NCBI GenBank assembly: GCA_020881915.1
Contig: JAJFPB010000003.1
Span: forward strand, 3,286,001 to 3,350,000
DNA: 64,000 nucleotides
Reading direction: 5' to 3'
Source: Paramyrothecium sp. XJ0827
Lineage: Eukaryota > Ascomycota > Sordariomycetes > Hypocreales > Stachybotryaceae
The notes under the pieces were generated by a model. That model was not told the origin of the DNA and did not search any database. It was given only the letters and a program-made list of their open reading frames with translations. Every line of letters begins with the position of its first letter. The stretch's first letter is position 1. Below are positions 10,785 to 23,101 of the stretch, piece by piece. The translations under genes were made by a program, and so were the position numbers.

Positions 10785-10878
10785 TACGGTGAGGCAAGGT
10801 AAGGTACCTTACTAGGTAGGTAGGTAGGTAGGTAGGTAAGGTAGGTAAGGTAGGTAAGGTATGTAGGTAAGGTACTGC
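10785..10878. repeat. GGTA / GGTAAGG microsatellite cluster
   Basis: Tandem GGTA units (about six near 10815-10840) grade into GGTAAGGTA units. This is the densest occurrence of the dispersed spacer motif. Confidence 0.85.
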
Positions 10879-13380
10879 ACCAAAGGTAGTCTACATGCGC
10901 CCTTTTGTTGATGTGAAGGTTGGAAAGAAAACTTGCCAACTGCCTTTACGAATTGTTGACAAAGGATGCACGGTACAGTCCCAGAAGTACAATGTCTTTG
11001 GTAGAAAGAAGACAAAGCCATGACCATCAAGTAGGAACTTTAGGACCAGGGGAACCGAAGCCGACGCAAGCTTGTGAAGCAGGCTTTGTTTCCTTGCTTT
11101 GAGGACGAAAGAGACGAGAGGAAGACGAGGCGTCAGCGCTTCACATGTGACCTGCGCCTGCAGGATTCTATTTTTGAAGCTTACCCCGGGAGAGGAGGCC
11201 CTGTGCTGAATGTGTTGCCGCCGTTGGCGTAAGAGCACAAGGAAAGGCACCAGGTCGGTGAAGACACAGTGGACCGGCATCTATCAGCATGCTACACAAG
11301 ATGACCAGAGCTTGATTGTTTTGCACCGTACGCCAAGGTACACACTACTGTACACTCTTGGTGAATTATCCAGTACAATAAAACTGCTCGATGGTGGATT
11401 GCTTGCGTGAGCATATTGAGGTATTTTAATTTGGCGAATGGTGCAACAAACGGCCATCGTTCGCAGCCACACCTGTTAATCGGTCACCTGCCGTGATCAT
11501 TGACAGGCACGGCGTCGATCAGGGTAGCCTGGCTGCCTGCCTCAAGAAGGGCGTTGTGTGGCACCAAAAACGACAATCTGGCCGCCGAAGATCGACAAGC
11601 CGAGTGGGTGCAGGGCCAACGTTCATGTTCACGGAACTCCGAGGCTCCCTGATAACGGGGTGGAGGACAGTCAAGGCTGGGAAAGAAAGACGAGGATGGC
11701 AACATGAACGCGTGAGAACGTACCTCTACATGATTCGCATGATGATGGCGATACTCTTTGGACCACATCGATTTCGAAGAGACGAAAAGACGAAGGAAAA
11801 GGAAATACTCCGAACAGCCTGGACCTCCAATAGGACCGTTGTCATGGTCCCAGGGCCGGGACTCCCAACCTCAACCTGTTGCCGATCCATCTCCGCTTTG
11901 GAAATGTCCTCGTCGGCGGGTCGGCCGGTCGGCGTATGCCAAATCGATCCGCTGCGCGCTTGGCGTCATGTCCTCTTTGGTACGCTGCTAATGTCTCTTG
12001 TCTTTTTTTTGGTGGTGGCATCTGGCCGAGCGGATCGACAAGATTAAAAGTCAGAGTTTTCTTCTACTCCTAGATCCTGAGTGCCTAGATCATCATGGCG
12101 AATTTCCACATGGAAGGAAAAGGGCATTTTTGTGCGAGGACCATGGCACCGAACAGACTCGGGCATTGTGCCAAGGCCGTTTGAACGCCATCCGTTCGCA
12201 GCGCAGTAATCTGTACTTTGTCAGGGCCGGTGTGAAATTGGCGTTGATTTGCCTGAATTGGAGGTTCCTCCTGCAAACCTGGCCCCATGCACTGCACGCA
12301 CTCGTATGTTGGTTGGCTGTGCCTGCAATGCCAGGCGTGGAGGTGTTGCACAAGGTAAACGGTCGCCAATCGCGTGCCAGCACCTCGCCGCTTGTCGTTG
12401 TAGCATGTTCGCGAGCTGCTCAGATGTCGGCCGCCACTTGCTGTGGGTTTGCGTCATGGCGGCGGCCCCCAGGGGAAAACCCGACGCAACAGGCAGGTTT
12501 GAGCAAGTCGTGGCGTGCGGCGGCTTGGTCGTTGGTCCTCACGCTTGGAACCTAGGGACTGTTACAGACTCGAGTTTGATTAACGGGAACTCCTGGTCCC
12601 CTGTTTTGATGCGGTGTCAAGGTACCTCCCCACGTATCTGCTCCGTAGAGATACCACGACCCAATGCATGGACAACCACGGCACCTTACTTAGATACGAC
12701 CCTAGTAGATTTATTCACAATCTTTCTTGTGAAGCAGCATTTTGACGGGCTGAGACTGTAAAAGGGGGAGGGTTCCGCAAAAGCAAGCAAAGCGCTGCAT
12801 GATGCCTGAATGCCAAAACATTTCATTTCATTTCAACACGCAATCTCTCGGGAATAGAATCTCAGCTATACCGTAGTTGTAAACCTCGATGTCCCAGGCT
12901 ATGTATCTATGTGCCAGCCCAGCACGCCGAGCTTTCTCCCAACCTGACCTATGATATGATATGCTTTCCTTTGCGCGATGCCATCATTGTACGGCAAGGA
13001 GGTAAGCAGCACGCTGAGCAGAAAGCACCAGTCCTCTGGGAGGCCCCCTGGCATCCTCTCAGGACCTTGCCAGGCTCACGATGCCTGGCTGGTGACGTGC
13101 AGGTCGGCTTGTAGAAGAACATGGCAGATTTCCACGGTTCGCTCGACTGCCGATTCCAACAACACGATCCTTCCAAGAAAAGCTCGAGACGCTTTAGGTC
13201 TTCGGGTCACTGCCCCTAGCGTAAAGTGGCATCCAGCATCCTTGGCGCTGCGGGAAAGCTCCAGGCCCGGTGGCGAGTCTTGCTCCATCGTTGGTCCCAG
13301 AGACGCGGCTCCCTTGCGCAGTGGGGCTTCTAGGTCACTGGGTTCTTTTTGGGCCCGGGAGCAGCTCAGCTTCCTTACCT

Positions 13381-13500
13381 TGCATTCCCTCGAGGTAAGG
13401 TAGGTACGGTTCGGTTTCAGCCAAGGTAATAGATGCGATAAGTAAGGTAAGGTATGTCAAGGCATTATCTGCTTTGACTTACCTTACTTAAGGTAGTAAC
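13381..13500. repeat. GGTAAGG / TTACCTTAC motif cluster
   Basis: The motif occurs in both orientations: GAGGTAAGGTAGGTACGG, GTAAGGTAAGGTATG and ACTTACCTTACTTAAGGTAG. The cluster can form imperfect hairpins. Confidence 0.7.
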
Positions 13501-14160
13501 TAACTCACTTTGTCCTCGGATGAGCCATATAGAAATGGTAGGCAACTCGCTAGGCGAAGCCGGAGGTACGTGATTCGCGGCAATGCCAAGGTACCTTCCA
13601 GTAGGCGCCTTAGCAGGGCAGGTAATGCCGTTTGGGGGAGTGATTCAGGCGCCCGCTTTTCCGTTCGCGCCCTACTACACGGCTGCTCCACATTGGGCTG
13701 CAAGTCGCGGCCGTCCAGAACATCCGTTCTTGAATGTCGCCCCAGCCCGCCTGGGCGTTTCCCACCCAGCCCCTTACAGTGAGTGGAGGCACCTGGCAAG
13801 AAAGTAGCGCGCGGAAGGGCTTTTTTTCTTTCTTGTTCTTCTGGCAACGGTGAGAGCCAAGGTAAGGTAACTGGCCAGCCTGGGTTCACCCGTGCGGTAC
13901 AAGAGCCGCCTCGCGGTCCAAGTACCCCACCGTTATTCCACCGACTGGCGACGCCCTGCCGGTTACAGCCAGGCAGCCCGAAGCTCGTCCAAGGTCAGGT
14001 CAGGTCAGGTCGGGTCAGGTTCAGGCCATGTCCGAGGTATCTCTTGTTAGTACCTCAGCAGGGCGTTGCGGCAAGGCGACGGTGGGCGGGTAACGGGCGT
14101 GCAAGGCGGGCAGTGTACCTTAGGTACCTACAGTAAACCGAGGGAAGGTACCTTAGCATA

Positions 14161-15026
14161 GGTACCGCTTCGAGCCCTCAAAAATTCCAAGCCCCCCAAA
14201 TCTGTCCCCCGACTCCTTTCACCCTCTTCCTTCTTCTCGCCCTCCTCATTCATCCGCCGCCCCCCTTCCCTTCTCTTCCTACATTACAGCCCCACGCCTA
14301 ACGGCCTCCTGTTGTCACAACCACCACCGGCCGTCTTTTCTCGTAGCCATCGCCTTGCATTCTCGAGTCGAGCTACCACTGCTGGGACCGACGTCAATCT
14401 TCACAGAGAGCATCAGCAATTCTTCGAGCGTGCATTCCATTCGACCTGACCCTTTCCTCCCCGACCGACAATTTCCGTCTCCGTTACCTCCGAATCCTTG
14501 TTTGAGGCGGTTGTACCTCACGCCCTTACTCCCCCAAACCACCGTCACCGCCATCTCGCCAACGATCCACGATCCGTACACAATCTCCCCCTGACCGAGC
14601 AACTACAATCTCGCGTCGGTAAGTTCATCGAAAGTATTTTCTTTAATTCCCTGGGCAGGATTGTGTGGTTTGGGTTTTGGTTAGCGAGATATCTGTGGCC
14701 AGCCCCCTCTACTTGTCCTGACTTTTCTGTGGCATCGGCGGTACCGTGATGGAGAGCCGTCTTGTGCGGCACTGGTGGCAACGCCACCAAGCTCCCTCCG
14801 ATGTCATTACTCATGCCAGCCTTTGTACATCCTATTCACTGCTCTTCATCTACGTACCACCCTTGCGGATTTCCTCCAACACTTTCCTATGCGTTACGTT
14901 GATTTTGGGACCTGACTTGACGCTAATTTTTTCCGGTCAAGGCTTTCAACTCTCCTTTCCGTTGACACGAAAGTATAATCCTACTGCTTCATTCCCTCGT
15001 GGAACGAAGCACCAACATCAAACAAG
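14161..15026 (+). promoter_or_regulatory. Promoter and 5' leader of casein kinase I
   Basis: From about 14190 the plus strand is strongly pyrimidine-rich (CTCCTTTC, CTTCTCGCCC, CCCCCTTCCC), typical of core promoters of highly expressed filamentous fungal genes. A consensus donor GTAAGT at 14619 after TCGCGTCG suggests at least one intron in the untranslated leader. Its acceptor is not clear, although TTTTTTCCGGTCAAG near 14940 is one candidate. Confidence 0.45.
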
Positions 15027-16337
15027 ATGACGACAATGGTATGTTTGCCCTCTCAACCAAGCACGAGGGTCCCTTTTGGAGATTCATGGTGCCAGCCATC
15101 CAAGTTGGACCTCACCTTCCTGTAAACATCGTCTTGCTCGATGCAATCCCTCTGAACCACATCCATGGCCTCCTACCGCATACATTATGCAGCTACGCAA
15201 GATAACATGGCTAACAAGTTGACCCGGCAGGATCTCCGCGTCGGTAACAAATACCGCATCGGCCGCAAGATTGGATCTGGATCTTTCGGTGATATTTACC
15301 TCGGTACCAACATCATCTCTGGCGAGGAAATCGCTATTAAGCTTGAATCCGTCAAGGCCAAGCACCCTCAGCTGGAATATGAAGCCCGTGTCTACAAGTC
15401 CCTTGCCGGCGGCGTTGGCATCCCGTTTGTTCGCTGGTTCGGCACGGAGTGCGATTACAATGCCATGGTTCTTGACCTTCTCGGACCCAGTCTTGAGGAT
15501 CTTTTCAACTTCTGCAACCGCAAGTTCTCTCTCAAGACGGTTCTTCTGCTCGCCGACCAGCTCATTTCACGCATCGAGTACATCCACGCCAAGTCGTTCA
15601 TTCACCGTGATATCAAGCCCGATAACTTCCTGATGGGCATTGGCAAGCGAGGCAATCAGGTTAACGTGATTGATTTCGGTCTCGCCAAGAAGTACCGGGA
15701 TCCCAAGACGCACTTCCACATTCCCTACCGCGAGAACAAGAACCTGACTGGCACTGCCCGTTACGCCTCCATCAACACTCACTTGGGTGTCGAACAATCT
15801 CGTCGTGATGACATGGAGTCCCTTGGCTACGTTATGCTCTACTTCTGCCGTGGATCTCTTCCCTGGCAGGGCCTCAAGGCTGCTACCAAGAAGCAGAAGT
15901 ACGACCGCATCATGGAGAAGAAGATGACCACCCCCACTGAGGTTCTTTGCCGTGGCTTCCCCAACGAGTTCGCCATTTACCTCAACTACACCCGCTCTCT
16001 CCGTTTCGACGACAAGCCTGACTACAGCTACCTGCGTAAGATCTTCCGCGACCTCTTTGTCCGGGAGGGCTTCCAGTACGACTACGTCTTCGATTGGACC
16101 GTCTACAAGTACCAAAAGAACGCCCAGGCCATTGCCCAGGCAGCCGGCCAGGCCAACCCCGAGGAGGACGAGAAGGCCCGTGCTAGCCGCACTGCCGCCG
16201 CCACTGGAGCCCCTACTGGAACCGCGAAGCCCAACGCAATCCCCAGCTCGCGCCGCAAGATGCTTGAGCGCGGATCTGGCGCTGGCGTTGACACTCCAGA
16301 CACCAACCGAGCCATCGGCGGAAGCGACAGGATGTGA
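15027..16337 (+). CDS. cki1: Casein kinase I, essential CK1delta/epsilon-type isoform
   Basis: The first exon is only 12 nt (ATGACGACAATG, MTTM). A 192-nt intron at 15039-15230 (GTATGT...CTAAC...CGGCAG) joins it to [13 protein letters not shown], the typical N-terminus of this kinase in filamentous fungi. The product is 372 residues. The kinase domain shows the glycine-rich loop [11 protein letters not shown], the catalytic Lys in EIAIKLES, the catalytic loop HRDIKPDN, the DFG motif in DFGLAKK, and the CK1-specific [13 protein letters not shown]. The tail after about residue 300 is short, Ala/Arg-rich and ends GGSDRM. Known roles of the family are phosphorylation of clock, trafficking, Wnt-like and cell-cycle substrates; in Neurospora CK1a phosphorylates FRQ. 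A longer in-frame start at 15165 lies inside the intron and would add residues not typical of the family. Confidence 0.96.
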
Positions 16338-18395
16338 GTGTCTAAACGAGCCCAGCCTCTATTTTTCTTCTTCGTAAGGATTCACTCTCCTTCGCGCGTT
16401 TTGTGTGCTTGATAGACCGCCAGCCGAAGGGACATTTACTGACAACTATGGCTGACTCAGTGGACGATAAACCAGGCTTCGCTCTGCTTCCAAAGGAGCG
16501 GGACGTGCCTCTGGCAGCTATCGACCCTCATGATGGGTGACATGGCTACGGACCTTCCGCTCCTCTGGATTTAGCCTGTCAGCGCACCGAGACCTTAAGG
16601 AGATGATAAATTGTTAGATCGAGACCTGTGACATGGGAGCCTTGAACCCTTCGGGGATGTAGTGGATCCTCTTCACTTCGACTTGGGACTCCCGGCAGAT
16701 TCTCGATACTCCGTCTCCGGCTGCGTATTTCATATTTTTTTCCTACGCATTGCTCTATCTTGTTCTTCGACGTAATTTCCGGTTCACGACTTACGCATGA
16801 CTCGGATGGCTCTGAGCCCAACCCAGAGGCGACGGTGGCTTAACAGTACTCACTGTTAAGCCTCGTCTCTTTGATGGGCTTGGAAGATCCATCTGAACGG
16901 CACGCCCGGTGTTCTGCGTCTGCCGGAGCATCGACCGCTATGGAATTGTCGGCAACCATAATACAGGCTGCACAAAGCCATGGCCAAACATCGCTCACCC
17001 GGATCATGAAGTGAAGTTCTTCGGAATAAGCTTCACGTCGTTGCGGTATAGCTGCGTTTCTATGAGCGGTTATTTCCTTACTTTTCCTTGAATCTTCACG
17101 CGTCATCGTTCGCATTTTACTTTCTACACGGAGACTCCGATTTCGGGCCTGCCAATGGAAGCCCTGGCCACCTTGGGAAGATGGTCAGAAAGCCGTTACC
17201 ACGTCATGGCCTTCTGCAACCAACTCCCACGTTTGGCCGCCGACAAGATCTCTCGGCCGTCATCTCCTCCTGCAACCAGCCGCTGCTACCTCGGGCGACC
17301 AGCTAAGATCAACAACCCGAAACATTCGACTGTTCAGTTCGTTTGCATTATTCGCGGCTGCTGGAATCAACGGCGGCCGACTTGTGGGATTAGTCGATGA
17401 TGCAGGGGATTGTTGACATCAGAACTCTCGAATGCACTCGGGATGTCTTGACCGTACGCCACTCGAGCTACCGGATCCTGTCAAGGCGGTTGCTGTTAAG
17501 CGAAGAGGAGCATGGCTTTGCAATGCACGCCCACGGTCCCTGGCACAGGTCGGACAAGATGAGTCACAAGGATGCAATTATCAGGTAGCTTAAACCCCCC
17601 CAAATCAGGTAGTCGAGTAATAAAGTTCTGCTTAACCTTTGCACCTTTGACTTCCAACGGCTGAATCCACCCACGATCTTGTGGCATGTTCTACATTCGA
17701 AGCATTCGGGGCGATCTTCCCGTGATGGATCCTTGCTTGGGAATTGTCGCGTGATCAGTTTTAGCGGTGCTTGCTTCAGGTCGTCTGCACGTGTTGAAGC
17801 AGCGCCTCAAAGAGGGTCTGTATAAGGTATGGTACCTAGTAAGGTGAGGTCAGCCGGTGGCGCTGCTGATACGCCTCGTCTCTTGTGACTGGAGGCCTGG
17901 AGTGCCAGTTAAATGCAGGCAATGGTCCTCCCAAGAAACAGACACGACTCTCGTTTTCCCCAGTACTACTAGGTTGGGTATACCAGGCGATTTGTTTTCA
18001 AAACTTGCACCCAAGGCTTGGTGGAAGTTCATACCGATTTGTGAGCGGGAACGCCGATTAACCTTATCAACCAGGGATCTGTGGCGGCCGATCTTGAAGC
18101 TCTCCATTTGAATACCCCGCCACAAGGGGTCCGCCACGACTACTATAGTACCTCACCTTGCAGGCAAAGTATCATAGCTAAGGTAAGTCGCTCCTTATCT
18201 TAGTGTACCTGGTCTTTTAGCTTCCCTTTGCCTCCTACTAAGGTAGGAGGCACTTACCTAAAGCGATGGTACGGGACCTGACCATATTCCCTAAGGGTAC
18301 TTGCGATCAAATCGTCAACGACGCACATAGCCGAGGGTTCAATACCAGACGTTTTATCTGTCTGCAACAGCCCTCGCTTGACGCCGGCTGGAAGT
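16338..18395. other. Intergenic spacer
   Basis: No gene is supported between the kinase and the phosphatase. GGTA/TTACC-type motifs cluster at 17825-17845 and 18150-18260, including the palindrome-like CTACTAAGGTAGGAG near 18235. The first few hundred bases should contain the kinase 3' untranslated region. Confidence 0.5.
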
Positions 18396-19904
18396 ATGGC
18401 CTCTTCAGCTTTGGACCTGCTGGTTCTGACATTCAATTGCGCCAAGAATCTTATCAATGTCGCCGTCTTCGCCAATCACCTGCAGGCTGCCTTTGGGCAG
18501 AATGCAACCGGGCTACCAGATGTCCTTGTCTTGTGAGTCAATATGAGTGGCGTCGCTACTATTCACAAACTCTTTTGAGAGGTTACGCTGACGTTGCGGT
18601 GAAGTTCCCTCCAAGAAATCGGTCCTATGAGCTATTCTTTCATCGGAGGATACCTCTTGAACCCCTACATCGCTCGATTCGAAGAGGCGGTCAATCTGGC
18701 GGCGATCCAATATGAAGACGAGCGGCAACAAGTGGTGTCGGTTGCACCCACGCCAGGGCCGAAGAAGCACTATTCCCTGGTGCGGGCGAGGAACGTGGGC
18801 TACACGGCCATCCTACTCTTTGCAAGAGACCCGGCCCGGATACGGCAGGTGCAAGAGGCAGAGGTTGGCTTCGGGGCGGCAGAGATGGGGAACAAGGGAG
18901 CTGCAGGCCTGAGGGCTCTCTACGAGGCGGATGCGGGCCGCTCAACGGAGCTTACGTTCGTGGCGACGCATCTGGCAGCCATGGAGTGGAACCTGCCCCG
19001 GCGAAATGCCAACTGGGCCGCCATAATGCGAGGGATGACATTCGAAAACCCGGAGGAGATACTCAAGGCCTTTAGAACAAGCACGGGGGCAGACTCTGCA
19101 TCAAACGATGACGGCGACGAGCGCGCCGGGCTGCTGCGGAGCCATTCGGACGAGGAACATTTGCGGCTGCAGCGTCGAATCCACGACATCTCCGTCTTCA
19201 GACCCTCGTCGCATCTATTTGTCGCTGGCGACCTCAACTACCGCATCTCCACGTCGTCGCCCTCCCCGGATGCCGCTTTCCCGAGCTTGGACGCTGCCTC
19301 GGAGCACTACTACCCCAAATTCCTGCACCTGGACCAGCTGACGAGGGAGCGCAAGGCAGGCCGCACGCTGCACGGCCTAACAGAGGCAGAGATACGCTTC
19401 CCGCCCACATACAAGTACGAAGTGTTGCCGCAGCAGACGGCCGGGGTGGAAAAGGAGGTGCCGTGGGAGTTTGCGCCGCATCGGTACCCGAGCTGGACAG
19501 ATCGGGTGCTGTTTCTGGACGTACCGGAATGGGTGAATAAGGGCAGCAAGTTTGGCGAGGAATTGTCCATGCAAGTTCGTGCCTATGATGCCTTGCCAGT
19601 CATCCGCACAAGCGACCATCGACCTGTATTCCTGCGCGTCAGCGTTCCACTCATCTCCCCGTCCGAGATGGCCCCCCCGCCGCAGATTGCCGAGCAGCCT
19701 GGCAGCACCTTAGCCACGGACCCTCGCGTGCGATTGCCCGTAGAAGTGGACCCAGAGGCATGGGAGCGGCGCGCGGCGGCCAGGCGACGGGAAGTTATGG
19801 CCGGGTGGAGCATGTTCCTCTGGAGCACGAAGCAGGGCGCCCTGATCCTGGCGACGCTGCTGGCTGCCGGCATAGGAGGGTACTATTTGTACCAAGCGGT
19901 GTGA
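18396..19904 (+). CDS. inp54: Tail-anchored inositol polyphosphate 5-phosphatase (INP54 type)
   Basis: Two exons (18396-18532, 18605-19904) with an intron at 18533-18604 (GTGAGT...GTGAAG) give 478 residues. The type II 5-phosphatase signatures are present in order: TFNCAKNLIN near the start, catalytic LQEI (about residues 48-51), MGNKGA, THLAAME, FVAGDLNYR (about 249-257), PSWTDRVLF (about 340) and TSDHRPVF. The second signature has Thr where PSWCDR is usual. The enzyme removes the 5-phosphate from PtdIns(4,5)P2 and related lipids. The last 22 residues (ALILATLLAAGIGGYYLYQ region) form a single hydrophobic tail with almost nothing after it, so it is probably a tail-anchored membrane protein. 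Yeast Inp54 is held on the ER in this way. Assignment to Inp54 rests on this architecture; the SAC-domain Inp51-53 type is excluded because no SAC domain precedes the phosphatase. Confidence 0.92.
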
Positions 19905-20930
19905 GAAAGGGGGAGCATGTCCTGCGTTGGAGGATCGGACCGTCCCCGAGGACTCTCTTGCGCATGTTGTTGATAATGACGTTCAGCGAGTGTACCTACA
20001 TCATGACTTCCCTGCTTGCACTTTGTTGGGGGTATTTTTATAGAGGAGCAACTTTTTGCTAGTGTGTTTCGGAGGCGGCGTTTGAATCAGAGGCAGTCGT
20101 GGACCATGCCAGACATTTGACCTTGTCGAAGATGACCTTTACAGTCCGTTGTGATTGTTATTTGCAAAAACGATTGTCGACGCATGCCTGCTGAGCTCCA
20201 TGCCGAAAGCCATCGGTCGGTCCTCAACCGGCGCCGGGTCCCGTGAGCATCGTCTTGGCGATTGCCGGCTCTCGATATCAGGTGGGAACTCCAGGAGAAG
20301 CACACCAAGTGCGACGGACCGTTCGCCGAATCCCATTCCAGCGCCGAGTTCGACAAGCACCGTGAAGGGGAAAGACCCAAGAAAAAAAACGCGTGCTATT
20401 ATCCTGATCTGCTGTCTAAACGTACAAACTGCGTTACTCATGTGTTCATTTACCTATCCCCCCTTTCTCCAAATCCGCCGGTAGGAACGGGGCGAGACAA
20501 GACGCCTGCAGCTCGTCTCGTGGCAAGAAGGGGCATAGCCGGCCGGAGAACCAGGGGCCGTGCCGCTGTCAGCCGGGCTCACGTTGTGCTCCATGACGGA
20601 CGGTGAGGTGCCTTGCTGAGAGTAATAGCAGCGGCTTCCTTGCGCTCATTAGTGCCCCTTCGTGCCACCCCGTCTGCGCCCGTAAAGCGCGGACCCCAAG
20701 CACTTAGATTCTTTTGTACAGTTTTTGAACAGTAAACACGTGGTATCATATACCGCAGGGCAAACACAAGGCCCAAGCTCACGCCGTGCTACTCGCTTCA
20801 GTAGTTCAGATGATTCCCAAAGAGGTTTATCTCGTTTCTGCATTCTGTCGGGACGGTGCCCGCAAAGGAGAACTCGGCTCCGCAAAACTCCCAACGCTGA
20901 ACCCGCCATGCCTTTCGCTGCTCGGTCCTG
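19905..20930. other. Convergent intergenic spacer
   Basis: Lies between the phosphatase (plus) and the PKA subunit (minus), so it holds two 3' untranslated regions. The open frames on both strands at 20087-20600 show no family features. Confidence 0.5.
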
Positions 20931-22163
20931 TTAGAAATCTTGGAAGTATTGGTCGTATCTGTGGGCCATGTCCTCGGTGTAAGGCTCGCGCTTGCCGTCG
21001 TCCTCGGGGTACGTGTCGAAGCACTGCGCGTCGCCGGGGTATCGCACGGGGGGTATGATGGGCCCCCGCCGCCGCCGATTCAATATGTCGTCCCAGTTGA
21101 CGCCGTCAAAGAAGGGGTGGGCCTTGACGCGCGCGGCGCCTCCGCTGATGTTGCCGAGCCGTCGGGAGCGGTCAACTGTGCAGAATGAGCGTATAATGTC
21201 CTTTGCCTGTTCCGATATGGGCGGGTCCTGGGGGAAGAGAACGGGCTTTTCCACAATCCTGCGTTTGTTAGTGGTGTTGTGGCAACCTATGGGCCCAAAG
21301 GAGAACTGTGCTTACTGTTTGTAGATCTCTATAGGATTTTGGTGCCAGAACGGCGGGTAGCCCGTGAGAAACTCATAGATGAGGATGCCCAATGCCCACC
21401 AGTCCACCGCAGTTGTGTGACCCTTGTTATGAATGACTTCTGGTGCTAGGTACTCCGGCGTGCCGCAGAGGGTGTAAGTCTCGACTGGCCGGGAGTCGCG
21501 ATAGCCCAGGCGCTTGGCGAAGCCGAAATCGACCAGTTTGATGTGCCCGTCCTTGTCCAACAGAAGGTTCTCGGGCTTCAGATCCCGGTAGGCCACGCCA
21601 CCCTGCTGCTCATGCAAGTACTCCAAGACGAGCACGATTTCCGCGGCGTAGAAGCGCGCCGTGGGTTCGTCGAAACGGCGGAACTTTCGCAGATAGCTGA
21701 AGAGCTCGCCGCCGGGGACGTAGTCCAGGAGCATGTACAGGGAGTCTGTGTCGGAGAAGGAGGCGAGGAGATTGGTGATGAAGGGCTGGCCGGCGACTTC
21801 GGCGAGGACCGCACGCTCGTGGCGGACGTGGTCAATCTGCTTAAGCTTGATCACCTCGGTCTTGCGCAGGATCTTGAGGGCGTAGACGTTAGGGTCGGAT
21901 TGCTGATCAAGGGGTGCGGTTGCGCTGGCGGGTCGAACCAGACACACCCGGGCGAAGGTGCCGGTGCCCAGCGTCCGGACGACGGTGAAGTCGCTGAGCT
22001 TGAAGCTGCGGGTGGGCGGTAGAGGCTCGGGAGAGGCTTCGCCATGTAGATTGCCATTGTGTCCGGCACCGGGGCTGGCGCTGTGAAGGTGATGAGAAGG
22101 CATGCCGGTGCCGCTTGAGGACGGGAGAGACGCCGCGTGCGTTTGGGCGACGGTGGCCGCCAT
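20931..22163 (-). CDS. cAMP-dependent protein kinase catalytic subunit
   Basis: Two exons on the minus strand (22163-21316, 21258-20931). The intron at 21315-21259 (GTAAGC...ACGCAG) restores EIYKQIVEKPVLFP. The product is 391 residues. AGC kinase features are LGTGTFARVCLV, the catalytic Lys in YALKILRK, YRDLKPENLLLD, DFGFAKRL, and the activation loop TYTLCGTPEYLAPEV with its phosphorylatable Thr. The C-terminal extension ends in FQDF, the FxxF hydrophobic motif at the very end that is characteristic of PKA-C. The N-terminus (about 55 residues) is Ser/His/Pro-rich. The frame is open further upstream to 22316, but MAATVAQTHAA at 22163 is the more usual kind of start. PKA-C acts downstream of cAMP in nutrient sensing, growth and, in pathogens, infection. 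Fungi usually have two paralogues; which one this is cannot be told from the window. Confidence 0.93.
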
Positions 22164-23040
22164 TCGGAGGTGGGCGCAAACGGTCGGGAGCCGAGAAGTA
22201 TGCCAGTACGAGGTGGTGATGTAAGAGGAGATTGGCTGAGAGGGGTTGGCGTGGGCGTCGCTGCACTGGATGTAGGCGGAAAACCTGGTGCCCAGTGCCT
22301 GAAGTAGCTGAATCAATTGCTAAGGGAGCGAATGGGGGAAAAAAAGAAGGGGGGAAGAATAAATTTGGCGCGCTTGGTGAATGTTCAAATCGTGGTTTAG
22401 TTCCCGTCCGCTGTCGTGAGTTTCAGGAGGGGTCCATCCATCGTGGGCTCCAGCAGGCTAATAGCAAAAGGGGGTCCCTTCGGAGCGGCCTTGCCACTAG
22501 TTGGTGGAAACAGGTCGCAAAAGAGGATAGAGCCGGGAGAAATTGGGGGATCGGGGAGACAGGAAGATCAATTGAGGAACTCGAGAGGCCGGCGATTCAG
22601 TATGTGAGGTTGCCAGTGTTGTGAAGTGTGTGCACAATGATGTAGACCAAAAAGCAGGAGGGAACAGGGAGAGCGGGAGAAGGTGTATGTGAATCAAGTA
22701 ATCTGACGGCACGTGGTAGTGGAGGGTGAGGGTGTACATGGACGACGACGGCGACGGGCAATGGGAGGGACGATAGCAGATGGGAGATGCAGAAGCGCTG
22801 CATTCACGTTGCGGCCAGCCGTGCCAAGGGCTGCGCGATGGCGATGGTTGGCTGGCTTCGGTTCGTGATGTGATGCTGGAGCATCCATGGCTGGTCTGGT
22901 GGCATCGCGGGGCTCGCGCTGCACTGCACTGCGCTACGACCTTGGCTTGGTCCCGATAATATACGATGGGCTATGACGCAACGGGGGGATGCGTTGCGAT
23001 GGGCTTGCCGCGACTCTGCCCTTCCCTTCCTTGCCTGGAA

Positions 23041-23101
23041 CCTTACCTTCAGTAGGTATCTTATTAGGTACCGCAAGGTAATGTAGGTAGGTAGGTACCT
23101 A
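23041..23101. repeat. GGTA / TTACC motif cluster
   Basis: Includes CCTTACCTTCAG, TTAGGTACCGCAAGGTAATG and a run of GGTA units ending in GTACCTAG. Confidence 0.75.

Larger units (their letters stand above)
9214..14160. other. Long gene-poor spacer
   Basis: Several open frames of 60-190 codons occur on both strands (for example 10000-10330 minus, 11493-12047 plus, 12249-12761 plus, 13500-13889 minus). None shows a recognisable domain, a consistent exon chain, or better support than the overlapping frame on the other strand. The region carries dense GGTAAGG/TTACC clusters (10785-10878, 13381-13500, 13855-13870, 14110-14165), an AGGTC array (about 13990-14025) and an A-rich tract near 10410-10450. 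A decayed gene could be hidden here. Confidence 0.5.

Noticed and set aside
12003..12060. TGGCCGAGCGG resembling the A box of a Leu or Ser tRNA
   Set aside because: No matching B box or acceptor stem follows within a tRNA length.
11493..12761. Chain of plus-strand frames (184, 185 and 170 codons)
   Set aside because: They overlap in different frames, Cys/Arg/Trp content is as expected by chance in GC-rich DNA, and no splice arrangement improves them.
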